DNA of 30,153 nucleotides, from contig DATILI010000142.1 in the NCBI GenBank assembly GCA_035476635.1, positions 1 to 30,153 of the forward strand, read 5' to 3'. The notes below the pieces were generated by a model. It saw only the letters and a list, made by a program, of their open reading frames with translations. It was not told where the DNA came from and made no database searches. Position 1 is the stretch's first letter. The number at the start of each line of letters is the position of its first letter. Positions 11,495-20,400 of this stretch are shown here, piece after piece. Made by a program: the position numbers and the translations under genes. The stretch comes from DATILI01 sp035476635. GTDB taxonomy: Bacteria; Pseudomonadota; Gammaproteobacteria; Burkholderiales; Burkholderiaceae_C.

Positions 11495-12324
11495 ATGTCA
11501 CTGTACCTCATTGGCGATGTGCAAGGCTGCGATGCTGCCTTGCAGCGCCTTCTTCACAAGATCGATTTCTCACCAAGTCGCGACACGCTCTACCTGCTGG
11601 GCGACCTGGTCAACCGCGGACCGGATTCCGCCGGCGTACTGCGTCGACTGATGGGCTACGGTGCCGCCGCGCGCTGCCTGCTGGGCAATCACGACCTGAA
11701 CTTGCTGGCCGTGGCCGCCGGATTGCGCAAGCCGCACCACCACGATACGCTGGAAGCGCTGCTGCAGGCGCCGGACCGCGGCAGCCTGCTTGATTGGCTG
11801 CGCCACCAGCCGCTGGCCATCCTGGAGCACGACTGCCTCATGGTGCACGCGGGCGTGCTGCCGATGTGGAATGCGCAGCAGGTCATCGCGCTGGCCGGCG
11901 AAGTCCAGGCGGAGCTGCAAGGCGCGGCCTACGAGGAGTTCCTGCACCACATGTACGGCAACGAGCCGGCCCAATGGAGCGACACGCTGATGGGCGCCGA
12001 GCGGTTGCGGGTGATCGTCAACGCCCTGACGCGCATGCGTTTTTGCACGCCGGATGGCACCATGGAATTTTCCAGCAAGGAGGGAGCGGGCCACGCGCCG
12101 CCGGGCTTCTGGCCGTGGTTCGACGCACCCGGCCGGCATACGGCCGACATCACGGTGGCGTTCGGTCATTGGTCGACGCTGGGCCTGCTGAACCGGTCCG
12201 ACCTGATCTCGCTGGACACCGGTTGCGTCTGGGGCGGCTGCTTGAGCGCGATGCGCCTGGGCGCAAATGCCGCCGAGCGCGAGTTGATCCAGGTGAAGTG
12301 CCGCCCGGCGCGGGCGCCTGCCAA

Positions 12325-12328
<4 letters not shown>
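11495..12328 (+). CDS. apaH: Symmetrical bis(5'-nucleosyl)-tetraphosphatase ApaH
   Basis: A 277-residue metallophosphatase that splits diadenosine tetraphosphate into two ADP and removes NpnN RNA caps in bacteria. The metal-site motifs are all present: GDVQG (7-11), GDLVNRGPDS (36-45), GNHDLNLL (64-71), VHAGVLPMW and FGHWSTLG. Length is normal for the family. The ribosome site before the ATG is weak (GAAGCG about 18 bases upstream only). It is convergent with the RhlE-type helicase gene, and the two stop codons overlap on a single CTAG. Confidence 0.98.
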
Positions 12329-13779
<1,451 letters not shown>

Positions 13780-13829
13780 TTAGCCCTCTATTGTCGCATC
13801 TGGCGGGAAAACCCGGAGTTTTGGCTTGG

Positions 13830-13850
13830 AAACTACTCTATTGATAGCAA
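13830..13850. repeat. Possible degenerate copy of a Comamonadaceae short interspersed repeat
   Basis: The segment AACTACTCTATTGATAGC in the leader region of the helicase gene resembles, from memory, one edge of a short dispersed repeat common between genes in Comamonadaceae. Only one arm is present. It could equally be part of the AT-richer promoter region of the helicase gene. No second copy is seen in this window, so the call is weak. Confidence 0.2.
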
Positions 13851-13900
13851 CAAACCAACATTCTGCATGGGCGGCAACGTTTTCCGGACACTTGGCCGGT

Positions 13901-16042
13901 TCACTCCAAAACAGCCCGCAATTGCCGCGTGGTCGCCGCCAGCCGGCGCGTGCCCATCAGGGCCAGATTGCCCACCAGCGTCAGTGCATCGTGCGGGTAT
14001 TGCTCTGCCCAGGCGTCGAAATCGGTGCGCGACAGCCGCATGAGCTCGACCGGCTCGCGCTCTGAGCCGGCACAGGCGGTGCGCGGAAAGCCATTGAGAA
14101 ACGCCATTTCCCCAAACACCATGCCCTGGCCCACAGTGGCCAGGCGCAGACCTTTTTCCGGCGGCCAGTGCGTGCTCAGCGTGATGTGGGCTGACATCAC
14201 GATGACCAGGTCACTGTCGGTTTCGCCGGCGCTGAACAACAACTCGTGCGCTGCCACCGCCTGCGGCCGCAAGCGCTCCTGCAATGCCGCGCGCGCTGGC
14301 GCGGCCAGCCGCTCGCCGATTTCGCCGAGCGGGTCGCGCTCGCGGTAGGCCGGCCGTTCCTCGGGGCCGCGCTCGTCCAGCATGCGGTCTTCGGCCCACT
14401 CGAGCGCACGGTCCAGGTCGGTGAACACGTGCAACCGCGGCCCGACCAGTTCCTGCGCGGGCGCGTCCAGCGCTGACACCACGGCCACCACGCCGCGCTG
14501 GGCCAGGTCGCGCACCAGGGCGCGCAACTGCGCCAGCGCGGTGCTGTCCCAGGCCGGCACCCGGCTGGCGTCGAGGATGGCCCGCTGGTGCTGCGGCCGC
14601 AGCAAAAGCCGCACCTGCTCGGCCATGTGCGCAGCTACTCCAAACGACATGACGCCCTGCAGCTCGAACACTGCCACGCGGTCCATGCGCGTGGCCAGCC
14701 AGGCGTCGGAAGCGGAACGGCGCAGACGACGCGAGCGCAATTCGCCACCCAGGTGGGTATGCCGCAACACCTTGCCGGCCGACGCGCGCAGCAGGACGAC
14801 AGTGGCCACCACCAGTCCCGCGATCAAGGCACCGACCCCGCCGATCAAGGCAAACACGCCGGCCACCAGCCAGCTTTGCCCCCATGTCGCCGGCGTGGCG
14901 CGGGCATAGCGCACGGACCACAGCAAGGGCGGAACCTGCATGAGGCCGGCCAGCACCAATCCGCCGGCAAGGCAGGCCATCGGAACCCACTGCAGCCACA
15001 GGTGTCCGCTGAGTGCCACGCCGAACATGATGGCCGCATGCCAGGTCGCCGCGCTGCGCACGGGCGTGCCGGCGTGTGCCAGCACAATGCGCGAGCGCGA
15101 GGCACTGGTGGAAGCCGGGATCAAGCCGGCCAACGCACAAACCGCGCCCAACAGGCTCTCGCGGCGCAAGGCCTGGTTGGTGTTGCCGCGCAGGCCGTGG
15201 TCCAGTTCCAGCTCCTGGTTGAACACCAGGATCTCCAGGCTGTTGACCAGCGCCATCAACAGCGCCAGCGAAACCAGGGCCGAGCCCTGCTGGTGCGCCA
15301 GCGCCGCCCAGGGCACCCCGGCCCAGTCGGGCAGCGGTGGCAAGGCAAAGGCCGAAGCCACGATGGACGGCGCAAACCGGCCTGATGCGCCGGAAACGCC
15401 AATCGCCAGCGCCACCAGCACCACGGCCGGCAGCAGCCCCGGCACACGCTTGAAGCGCCGCTGCAGCAGCACGGCCAGGGCCACGACTCCCAGGGCCGCG
15501 GCGGCGTGTAGCGCGAGACGGGTGTCCCAGGCCCAACTGCCCGCGCCGAAGCCGGTGCGTAGTTGCCCGATGACCATCGACAAGCCGACACCGGCCGCGA
15601 AACCGTGGGTCACCGAGATCGGCAGGAAACGCGCCACGGAAGCCAATCGGAACACGCCAAAGAGCCACTGGAACACGAAGGCCAGTGCGACCGTGGCGCC
15701 ACAGGCCGCCAGCACCTGCGGCGGCGTCATGCCCAGCGCGGCGGCGTGGCCGTCAATGGTGGCCACCACGGCGGCGAACAGCAGCGCGACCACCGTGGTC
15801 GGGGCGTATACCACGCCGGGCCGCGGTGCCAGCAGTGTGAGCAGCGCGCCGGGCAGCGCCGCGGACCACAACGCCAGCGACGCAACGGACAGCCCGCCCG
15901 CTGAAGATGCAGCCAGTGGCGCGAAGGCGATCAGCCCCAGCCCCACTGCATGCGGCACCGTGACCGCCGCGGCCGACCATGCGGCAGCGAATCCCGCCGC
16001 CGGGGTCGGTTGCACGGCTCCCGTGTTAGAGGCCCCCAGCAC
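13901..16042 (-). CDS. SulP-family anion transporter fused to STAS and cyclic-nucleotide-binding domains
   Basis: A protein of about 713 residues in three parts. Residues 20-425 form a SulP/SLC26 membrane core of some 10-12 helices, including LPISVTHGFAAGVG and LIPASTSASRSRI. Residues about 455-550 form a STAS domain with the DASRVPAWDSTAL signature. Residues about 580-705 form a cNMP-binding domain whose phosphate cassette FGEMAFLNGFPRTA keeps the conserved Glu and Arg. The core moves sulfate, bicarbonate or another anion with H+ or Na+; the substrate is not readable. The fused domain suggests control by cAMP or cGMP. Start is uncertain: GTG at 16042 overlaps the upstream metallopeptidase gene by 17 bases and lacks a good ribosome site; GTG at 16015 is the alternative. 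It probably forms a translationally coupled pair with that gene. Confidence 0.93.
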   Translation of the reverse strand: MLGASNTGAVQPTPAAGFAAAWSAAAVTVPHAVGLGLIAFAPLAASSAGGLSVASLALWSAALPGALLTLLAPRPGVVYAPTTVVALLFAAVVATIDGHAAALGMTPPQVLAACGATVALAFVFQWLFGVFRLASVARFLPISVTHGFAAGVGLSMVIGQLRTGFGAGSWAWDTRLALHAAAALGVVALAVLLQRRFKRVPGLLPAVVLVALAIGVSGASGRFAPSIVASAFALPPLPDWAGVPWAALAHQQGSALVSLALLMALVNSLEILVFNQELELDHGLRGNTNQALRRESLLGAVCALAGLIPASTSASRSRIVLAHAGTPVRSAATWHAAIMFGVALSGHLWLQWVPMACLAGGLVLAGLMQVPPLLWSVRYARATPATWGQSWLVAGVFALIGGVGALIAGLVVATVVLLRASAGKVLRHTHLGGELRSRRLRRSASDAWLATRMDRVAVFELQGVMSFGVAAHMAEQVRLLLRPQHQRAILDASRVPAWDSTALAQLRALVRDLAQRGVVAVVSALDAPAQELVGPRLHVFTDLDRALEWAEDRMLDERGPEERPAYRERDPLGEIGERLAAPARAALQERLRPQAVAAHELLFSAGETDSDLVIVMSAHITLSTHWPPEKGLRLATVGQGMVFGEMAFLNGFPRTACAGSEREPVELMRLSRTDFDAWAEQYPHDALTLVGNLALMGTRRLAATTRQLRAVLE

Positions 16043-16916
16043 GGAAGGTATCGCAGGCCTTGACGCTGCCGATCTTCAATCCGTTGGAAAACCAACGCTG
16101 GCGCTGTGCGCTGGAGCCGTGGGTAAAACTCTCGGGCACGACCGCGCCGCCACCCGAGCGTTGCAGGGCGTCGTCGCCGATCTTCGCTGCCGCGTTCATG
16201 GCCTCTTCCACGTCGCCCTGCTCCAGGATCTGGCGCGCGTTCTGCGCATGGTGCGCCCACACGCCGGCAAAGCAGTCGGCTTGCAATTCGAGCCGCACGC
16301 TCAGGCCGTTGTACTCGACCTGGCTCACGCGGCCACGCATCTGTTCCATCTTGCCCGAGATGCCCAGCAGGTTCTGCACGTGGTGCCCCACTTCGTGCGC
16401 GATGACATAGGCCTGCGCGAAATCGCCTGGCGCGCCGAGCCGGCTGCGCAGGGTTTCGTAGAAACCGAGATCGATGTAGACCTTGCGGTCGCTCGGGCAA
16501 TAGAACGGCCCCATCGCCGCCTGGCCCTGGCCACAGGCGGTGCGCGTGGCGCCGCGAAACAGCACCAGCTGCGGCTCCTGGTAGGTGCCGCCGCCCTTGC
16601 TGAATACGTCTTTCCAGACGTCTTCCGTATCGGCCAGCACGGTGGAAACGAACTTGGCCATGCGGTCGTCCGCCGGCGGCCGTTGCGCCGGCGCCTGCTG
16701 CTGCACCTGGGGCGCCGGACCGTCACCGCTGAGAAGCCCCAGGATGGTCAGCGGATTGATGCCCAGCACCCAGCCGCCAACAAGCGCCACAACGATGGTG
16801 CCAATGCCGATGCTGCGCCCGCCCAAGAGGCCGCCAAGGCCGCCACCTCCACCACCACCGCCATTGTCGCGACGGTCTTCGACGTTGTCGGATTCACGAT
16901 TGCCTTCCCAGCGCAT
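16026..16916 (-). CDS. ypfJ: YpfJ-type neutral zinc metallopeptidase
   Basis: A 296-residue protein with a glycine-rich N-terminal stretch (about 19-33), one membrane helix (about 35-62), a Pro/Gln-rich linker and a conserved C-terminal domain with the zinc motif HEVGHH (HExxH at 174-178) and ELQADCFAGVWA nearby, which supplies the further metal ligand in this family. Eight glycine codons in a row near the start are normal for the family. The frame is open further upstream, but the ATG at 16916 has GGAGAAGG just before it and gives the usual MRWEGNRESDNVEDRR start. The active domain probably faces the periplasm. Its physiological substrate is unknown. It overlaps the SulP gene downstream and is divergent from pcp (41 bases). 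Confidence 0.95.
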   Translation of the reverse strand: MRWEGNRESDNVEDRRDNGGGGGGGGLGGLLGGRSIGIGTIVVALVGGWVLGINPLTILGLLSGDGPAPQVQQQAPAQRPPADDRMAKFVSTVLADTEDVWKDVFSKGGGTYQEPQLVLFRGATRTACGQGQAAMGPFYCPSDRKVYIDLGFYETLRSRLGAPGDFAQAYVIAHEVGHHVQNLLGISGKMEQMRGRVSQVEYNGLSVRLELQADCFAGVWAHHAQNARQILEQGDVEEAMNAAAKIGDDALQRSGGGAVVPESFTHGSSAQRQRWFSNGLKIGSVKACDTFRAGGL

Positions 16917-16957
16917 GACCTTCTCCAGAGCTACCGCCCCTGCGGTACATTGCCACC

Positions 16958-17644
16958 ATGGTAACTTCGCGTCGCCCTCGTGACTATCGCGCCACTTCGC
17001 AACATCGGCCAACTGTCTTGCTGACCGGTTTTGACCCCTTCGACGGCGAGTCCTTGAACCCGAGCTGGCTCGCGGTGCAGGCATTGCATGGCAAGCACAT
17101 TGCCGGTCACCGCGTTGTTGCCGCGCAATTGCCTACGGTGTTCGGAGAATCGCTCGCAGCCCTGGCCCGCTTGCTGCGCCAGCACAAGCCTGCGCTCGTG
17201 GCCTGCATCGGCCAGGCCGGCGGGCGCAGCGCCCTGTCGCTGGAGCGCGTCGCCATCAATGTGAACGACGCGCGCATCGCGGACAACGCTTCTGCCCAGC
17301 CGGTGGACACGCCCGTGGTGCCCGGCGGACCCGCCGCCTACTTCACCACGCTCCCGATCAAGGCCATGCGGCAGGCGGTACAGGCCGAGGGCATCGCTGC
17401 CGAGGTGTCGCAAACCGCCGGCACCTTTGTTTGCAACCACGTGTTCTACGGCTTGATGCATGCGCTGGCAACGCGGCGCGGATTCAAGCGCACGCGTGGC
17501 GGTTTTATTCATGTTCCCTTGTTGCCCGAGCAAGGCACGCCCTGCATGCCACTGGAACAGATCGTGCGCGGGCTCAGCGTGGCGCTGCGCTGCGCACTTG
17601 CCACCGAAACCGATGTGGTGCAGCAAGCGGGGGCCATCTCTTGA
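16958..17644 (+). CDS. pcp: Pyroglutamyl-peptidase I
   Basis: A 228-residue cysteine peptidase of family C15 that removes N-terminal pyroglutamate from peptides in the cytoplasm. The family start motif LLTGFDPFDG (21-30) is present, as are the catalytic residues: Glu96 (LSLERVAIN), Cys159 (TFVCNHVFYGLMH) and His185 (GFIHVPLLPEQ). The first 17 residues are basic and variable compared with the family, so a later start cannot be excluded, but no better ATG exists before the motif. It is divergent from the metallopeptidase gene and convergent with a small unknown gene one base after its stop. Confidence 0.96.
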   Translation: MVTSRRPRDYRATSQHRPTVLLTGFDPFDGESLNPSWLAVQALHGKHIAGHRVVAAQLPTVFGESLAALARLLRQHKPALVACIGQAGGRSALSLERVAINVNDARIADNASAQPVDTPVVPGGPAAYFTTLPIKAMRQAVQAEGIAAEVSQTAGTFVCNHVFYGLMHALATRRGFKRTRGGFIHVPLLPEQGTPCMPLEQIVRGLSVALRCALATETDVVQQAGAIS

Positions 17645-17645
17645 C

Positions 17646-17900
17646 CTACCGGTTTGCAACGTAGACCACACGGTGCGGGCAAACGCTGTCCGCCGGCCGG
17701 CGTTGGTTGTTCTCACCGCAGCGAAGCACTGCCGATCGTTGGCCCTGGCGCGTCAGCTCGCGCTGCTGGGCCTTGTTCACCTGTTCGCTGGCAACCACGC
17801 CCACAGCCACCAACTGGCCGGCAACCACCAGCACCACGAGCACCGCGCCGATCCAGGACGTCGCCACGGCTTCGAGGGATTCAAGCCAGGGCGTCGACAT
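17646..17900 (-). CDS. Small single-helix membrane protein, function unknown
   Basis: An 84-residue protein with one strong hydrophobic helix (about residues 14-35, WIGAVLVVLVVAGQLVAVGV), then a polar tail with two cysteines (RCGENN and SVCPHR). The open frame begins further upstream at 17957, but the ATG at 17900 has GAGG five bases before it. It overlaps the end of the upstream unknown gene by 20 bases in another frame, which suggests coupled translation. I do not recognise a family; the tail could be periplasmic with a disulfide, but this is only inference. Because it is small, there is some chance it is not a real gene. Confidence 0.55.
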   Translation of the reverse strand: MSTPWLESLEAVATSWIGAVLVVLVVAGQLVAVGVVASEQVNKAQQRELTRQGQRSAVLRCGENNQRRPADSVCPHRVVYVANR

Positions 17901-18234
17901 GGTGGCCTCTGAGTGCAGCAAATCGTGCGTTCGCCAGGGGTTCGTCGAAATACGCAACCAAGGCCGCCGTCAGCGCGCGCAGCGTCTCGTCATCCAGCTG
18001 CCGCGCATGGGCCAGCTGCTCCCGCGCGTAGGCGTTGTCGCCCAGCATCATCGACGCACTGACGCATTGCCCGTGAGCGGACATTTGCAGGGTAAAGGCA
18101 TGGAGGAAATTGCAGGGCCAGTAGCGTTCCTGGTGGCTTGGTTGCTCGCGCCTGGGCGTGCGCAGCAGGAGACGGGGCCGCGCGGCGCGCAGCGTGGCGG
18201 CGGGTGCGAGCGAGACGAAGGCGGCGGACTGCAT
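17881..18234 (-). CDS. Small protein, function unknown
   Basis: A 117-residue soluble protein. The ATG at 18234 has GAGGAG six bases upstream, a strong ribosome site that favours it over in-frame starts at 18252 and 18273. The first 30 residues are Ala/Arg-rich (MQSAAFVSLAPAATLRAARP) and could act as a weak signal-like segment. The central part contains WPCNFLHAFTLQMSAHGQC with two cysteines, and the end is helical (ARQLDDETLRALTAALVAYF). It shares 20 bases with the downstream single-helix gene and follows dcd in the same direction after a 180-base gap. No family is recognised and no function is proposed. Confidence 0.6.
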   Translation of the reverse strand: MQSAAFVSLAPAATLRAARPRLLLRTPRREQPSHQERYWPCNFLHAFTLQMSAHGQCVSASMMLGDNAYAREQLAHARQLDDETLRALTAALVAYFDEPLANARFAALRGHHVDALA

Positions 18235-18414
18235 GACGGACTCCTCGTGCATTTTCTGAGGATTCACCAGCAACGCCGGTGAGCTTGGTCTTCATGCTAA
18301 AGATCGATGCGCCCGCCTCCATTCAGCGCAAATGCTCTTGCGTTGTAGGACGCCGCCGCGACGCACCGCAACATGCACCCTGGCGGTGCTTCGGGCCTTG
18401 CTCTAAGCCTTGCT
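18235..18414. other. Intergenic region between dcd and the small unknown gene
   Basis: About 180 bases with no convincing gene. I looked for a dcd terminator on the minus strand and found only imperfect short hairpins without a T-run, such as CACCGGC/GCTGGTG shortly before the ribosome site of the small gene. A promoter for the small gene may lie here, but no good -10/-35 pair is visible. Confidence 0.4.
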
Positions 18415-18981
18415 TCAGGCCCTGGGCAGGGTGACTCCGCGTTGCCCCTGGTACTTGCCGCCGCGGTCCTTGTACGAAACTTCGCAGACCTCGTCGCTTT
18501 CGAAGAACAGCACCTGGGCACAGCCCTCGCCCGCATAGATCTTGGCCGGCAGCGGCGTGGTGTTGCTGAACTCCAGCGTCACGTACCCTTCCCATTCGGG
18601 CTCGAACGGCGTGACGTTGACGATGATGCCGCAGCGCGCGTAGGTGCTCTTGCCCAGGCAGATCGTCAGCACATTGCGTGGGATGCGGAAGTATTCAACG
18701 GTGCGCGCCAGCGCGAAGCTGTTGGGCGGAATGATGCAGCTGTCGCCATGGAAGTCGACAAAGCTCTTCTCATCGAAGTTCTTCGGGTCCACCACCGTGC
18801 TGTGGATGTTGGTGAAGACCTTGAATTCCGGTGCGCAACGGATGTCATAGCCGTAGCTCGACGTGCCGTAGCTGATGATCTTGTGCCCCTCGCGTTCGCG
18901 GATCTGAACCGGCTCGAAGGGCTCGATCATGCCGTGCTGCTCGGCCATGCGCCGGATCCATTTGTCGCTTTTGATGCTCAT
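18415..18981 (-). CDS. dcd: dCTP deaminase
   Basis: A 188-residue enzyme that deaminates dCTP to dUTP, the main source of dUMP for thymidylate in many proteobacteria. The family segments HGDSCIIPPNSFALARTVEY, CLGKSTYARCGI (with Ser112 and Arg116) and TLEFSNTTPLPAKIYAGEG are intact; Glu137 in TLEFSN matches the catalytic glutamate. Length is exactly that of proteobacterial Dcd. It begins 22 bases after the stop of guanine deaminase in the same direction, so it may be read from the same transcript. A 5-bp hairpin, GGCCA-TTTTAG-TGGCC, sits just before its ATG, and no strong ribosome site is visible. Confidence 0.98.
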   Translation of the reverse strand: MSIKSDKWIRRMAEQHGMIEPFEPVQIREREGHKIISYGTSSYGYDIRCAPEFKVFTNIHSTVVDPKNFDEKSFVDFHGDSCIIPPNSFALARTVEYFRIPRNVLTICLGKSTYARCGIIVNVTPFEPEWEGYVTLEFSNTTPLPAKIYAGEGCAQVLFFESDEVCEVSYKDRGGKYQGQRGVTLPRA

Positions 18982-19003
18982 TCGGCCATTTTAGTGGCCT
19001 GTC

Positions 19004-20290
19004 TCAGCCGATGACGCTGCGCTCCACCAGCCGGTCGTCGCCGAGCACGATCATGGCAAACAGCAGTTCGTCCAGCGTATCGGCCTGCGCGGTCTTGCGG
19101 CCAAGAAGCGGCGTGGCACTGGGATTCAGCACGACGAAGTCGGCTTCGCAGCCGGGCTCCAGGTTGCCGATCACGCCGCCCAGGCCCAGCGCCTGCGCGG
19201 CACCCGCCGTGTGCTGCCACCACAGGTTCTGCGGCGAGAGCGACAGGCCGGGCTTGGTCTGCCCTTCACGGCCCACGTAATACGCGCCGAGCATGGTGTG
19301 AAACGGGCTGAACGAGGTGCCGCCGCCGACGTCGCTCGCCAGGCCGTAGCGGTAGCCGACACGGTCAGCGCCCTCGTAGTCGAAAAAGCCGCTGCCCAGA
19401 AACAGGTTGCTGGTGGGGCTGACGGCGGCCGCGGCGCCGGTCTCGCGCATCAGGGCGCGATCGGCGTCGTCGAAGTGGATGCAATGGGCGTAGATGGCAC
19501 GTTCGCGCATCAAGCCGAAATCGGCATAGGTGGCAAGGTAGCTGCGCGACTTCGGGAACAGCTCGCGCGCCCAGGCGATCTCGCCCTTGTTCTCCGCCAC
19601 ATGCGACTGGACCCAGACATCGCCGTACTTCGCAGCCAGTTCTCCGGCGCCTCGCAGCTGCGCCTCGGTGCTGGTGGGCGCAAAACGCGGCGTGATGGCG
19701 TAGCCAAGGCGGTCCACGCCATGCCATTTGCGGATCAGCGCCTCGGTGTCGATCAGGCTTTGCTCGGTTTCGTCGCGCACGCCGTCCGGCGAATTCCGGT
19801 CTTGCAGCACCTTGCCGGTGATGAGCCGCATCCGATGCTTTTGCGCCTCGGCAAACAAGGCGTTGACCGAATCGGGGTGCGAGGTGGCAAAGGTCAACGC
19901 CGTGGTCACGCCGTTGCGCAACAGCTCGGCGATGAAGAACGCCGCCACCTGCGCGCTGTAGTCGGGCGCGCTGAAGCGCTTTTCATGCGGAAAGGTGTAG
20001 TTCTCAAGCCAGGGCAACAGGCCCTCGGCCGGCGAGCCGATCACATCGGTCTGCGGGTAGTGGATGTGCAGGTCGACAAAACCCGGCGCGATGATGCGCC
20101 CGGGCAGGTGCTCCACCGACACGCCGGGGAAGTTGCCGGCGAGGTCGCGGTAGGGGCCGACCGCGCGGACCACGCGCCGGCCGGTCGCGTCGGGCCCGAT
20201 GACGAGCAGGCCATCCTCTTCATAGACCGCAGACTGTGCGGCTGGCCGATCAGGGTCGAAACGAAGGATGGCGGCGCGGTAGGCTTTCAT
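19004..20290 (-). CDS. guaD: Guanine deaminase
   Basis: A 428-residue amidohydrolase that turns guanine into xanthine and ammonia. The metal ligands His75 and His77 lie in GFVDLHIHYPQTDVIGS, followed by the guanine-deaminase signature GLLPWLENYTFPHEKRF. Further ligands lie in SHVAEN and AHCIHF, with the late aspartate in SDVGGGTSFSPFHTM. Length and start (MKAYRAAIL) fit the family, although the ribosome site before the ATG is weak. Its product xanthine is the substrate of the xanthine dehydrogenase begun at the right end of the window. It lies 108 bases after a BMP-type binding protein gene and 22 bases before dcd, all in one direction. Confidence 0.97.
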   Translation of the reverse strand: MKAYRAAILRFDPDRPAAQSAVYEEDGLLVIGPDATGRRVVRAVGPYRDLAGNFPGVSVEHLPGRIIAPGFVDLHIHYPQTDVIGSPAEGLLPWLENYTFPHEKRFSAPDYSAQVAAFFIAELLRNGVTTALTFATSHPDSVNALFAEAQKHRMRLITGKVLQDRNSPDGVRDETEQSLIDTEALIRKWHGVDRLGYAITPRFAPTSTEAQLRGAGELAAKYGDVWVQSHVAENKGEIAWARELFPKSRSYLATYADFGLMRERAIYAHCIHFDDADRALMRETGAAAAVSPTSNLFLGSGFFDYEGADRVGYRYGLASDVGGGTSFSPFHTMLGAYYVGREGQTKPGLSLSPQNLWWQHTAGAAQALGLGGVIGNLEPGCEADFVVLNPSATPLLGRKTAQADTLDELLFAMIVLGDDRLVERSVIG

Positions 20291-20371
20291 AGTCCGCCAA
20301 GCTTAACCCCGGCCTCTGGCCTGACGCATATGGCCGGCCGGATAAGGGCTATATCCGCACCGCCGCCTGGG

Positions 20372-20400
20372 CCTTCACCTCGGCTTTCACCTCGGCCTTC
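20372..20400. repeat. Short tandem repeat directly after the BMP gene stop
   Basis: Two 12-base units, CCTTCACCTCGG and CTTTCACCTCGG, are followed by a partial third, CCTTC. The array touches the stop codon of the upstream BMP gene (read on the minus strand). In a shifted frame it would encode KAEVKAEVKAQAAVRI before a stop, so it may be the remnant of a longer Lys/Ala-rich tail or simply slippage-prone DNA. Confidence 0.7.

Noticed and set aside
14940..16964. A 674-residue plus-strand frame over the SulP and metallopeptidase genes
   Set aside because: Antisense shadow of two well-identified genes; low-complexity Ala/Thr/Arg composition.
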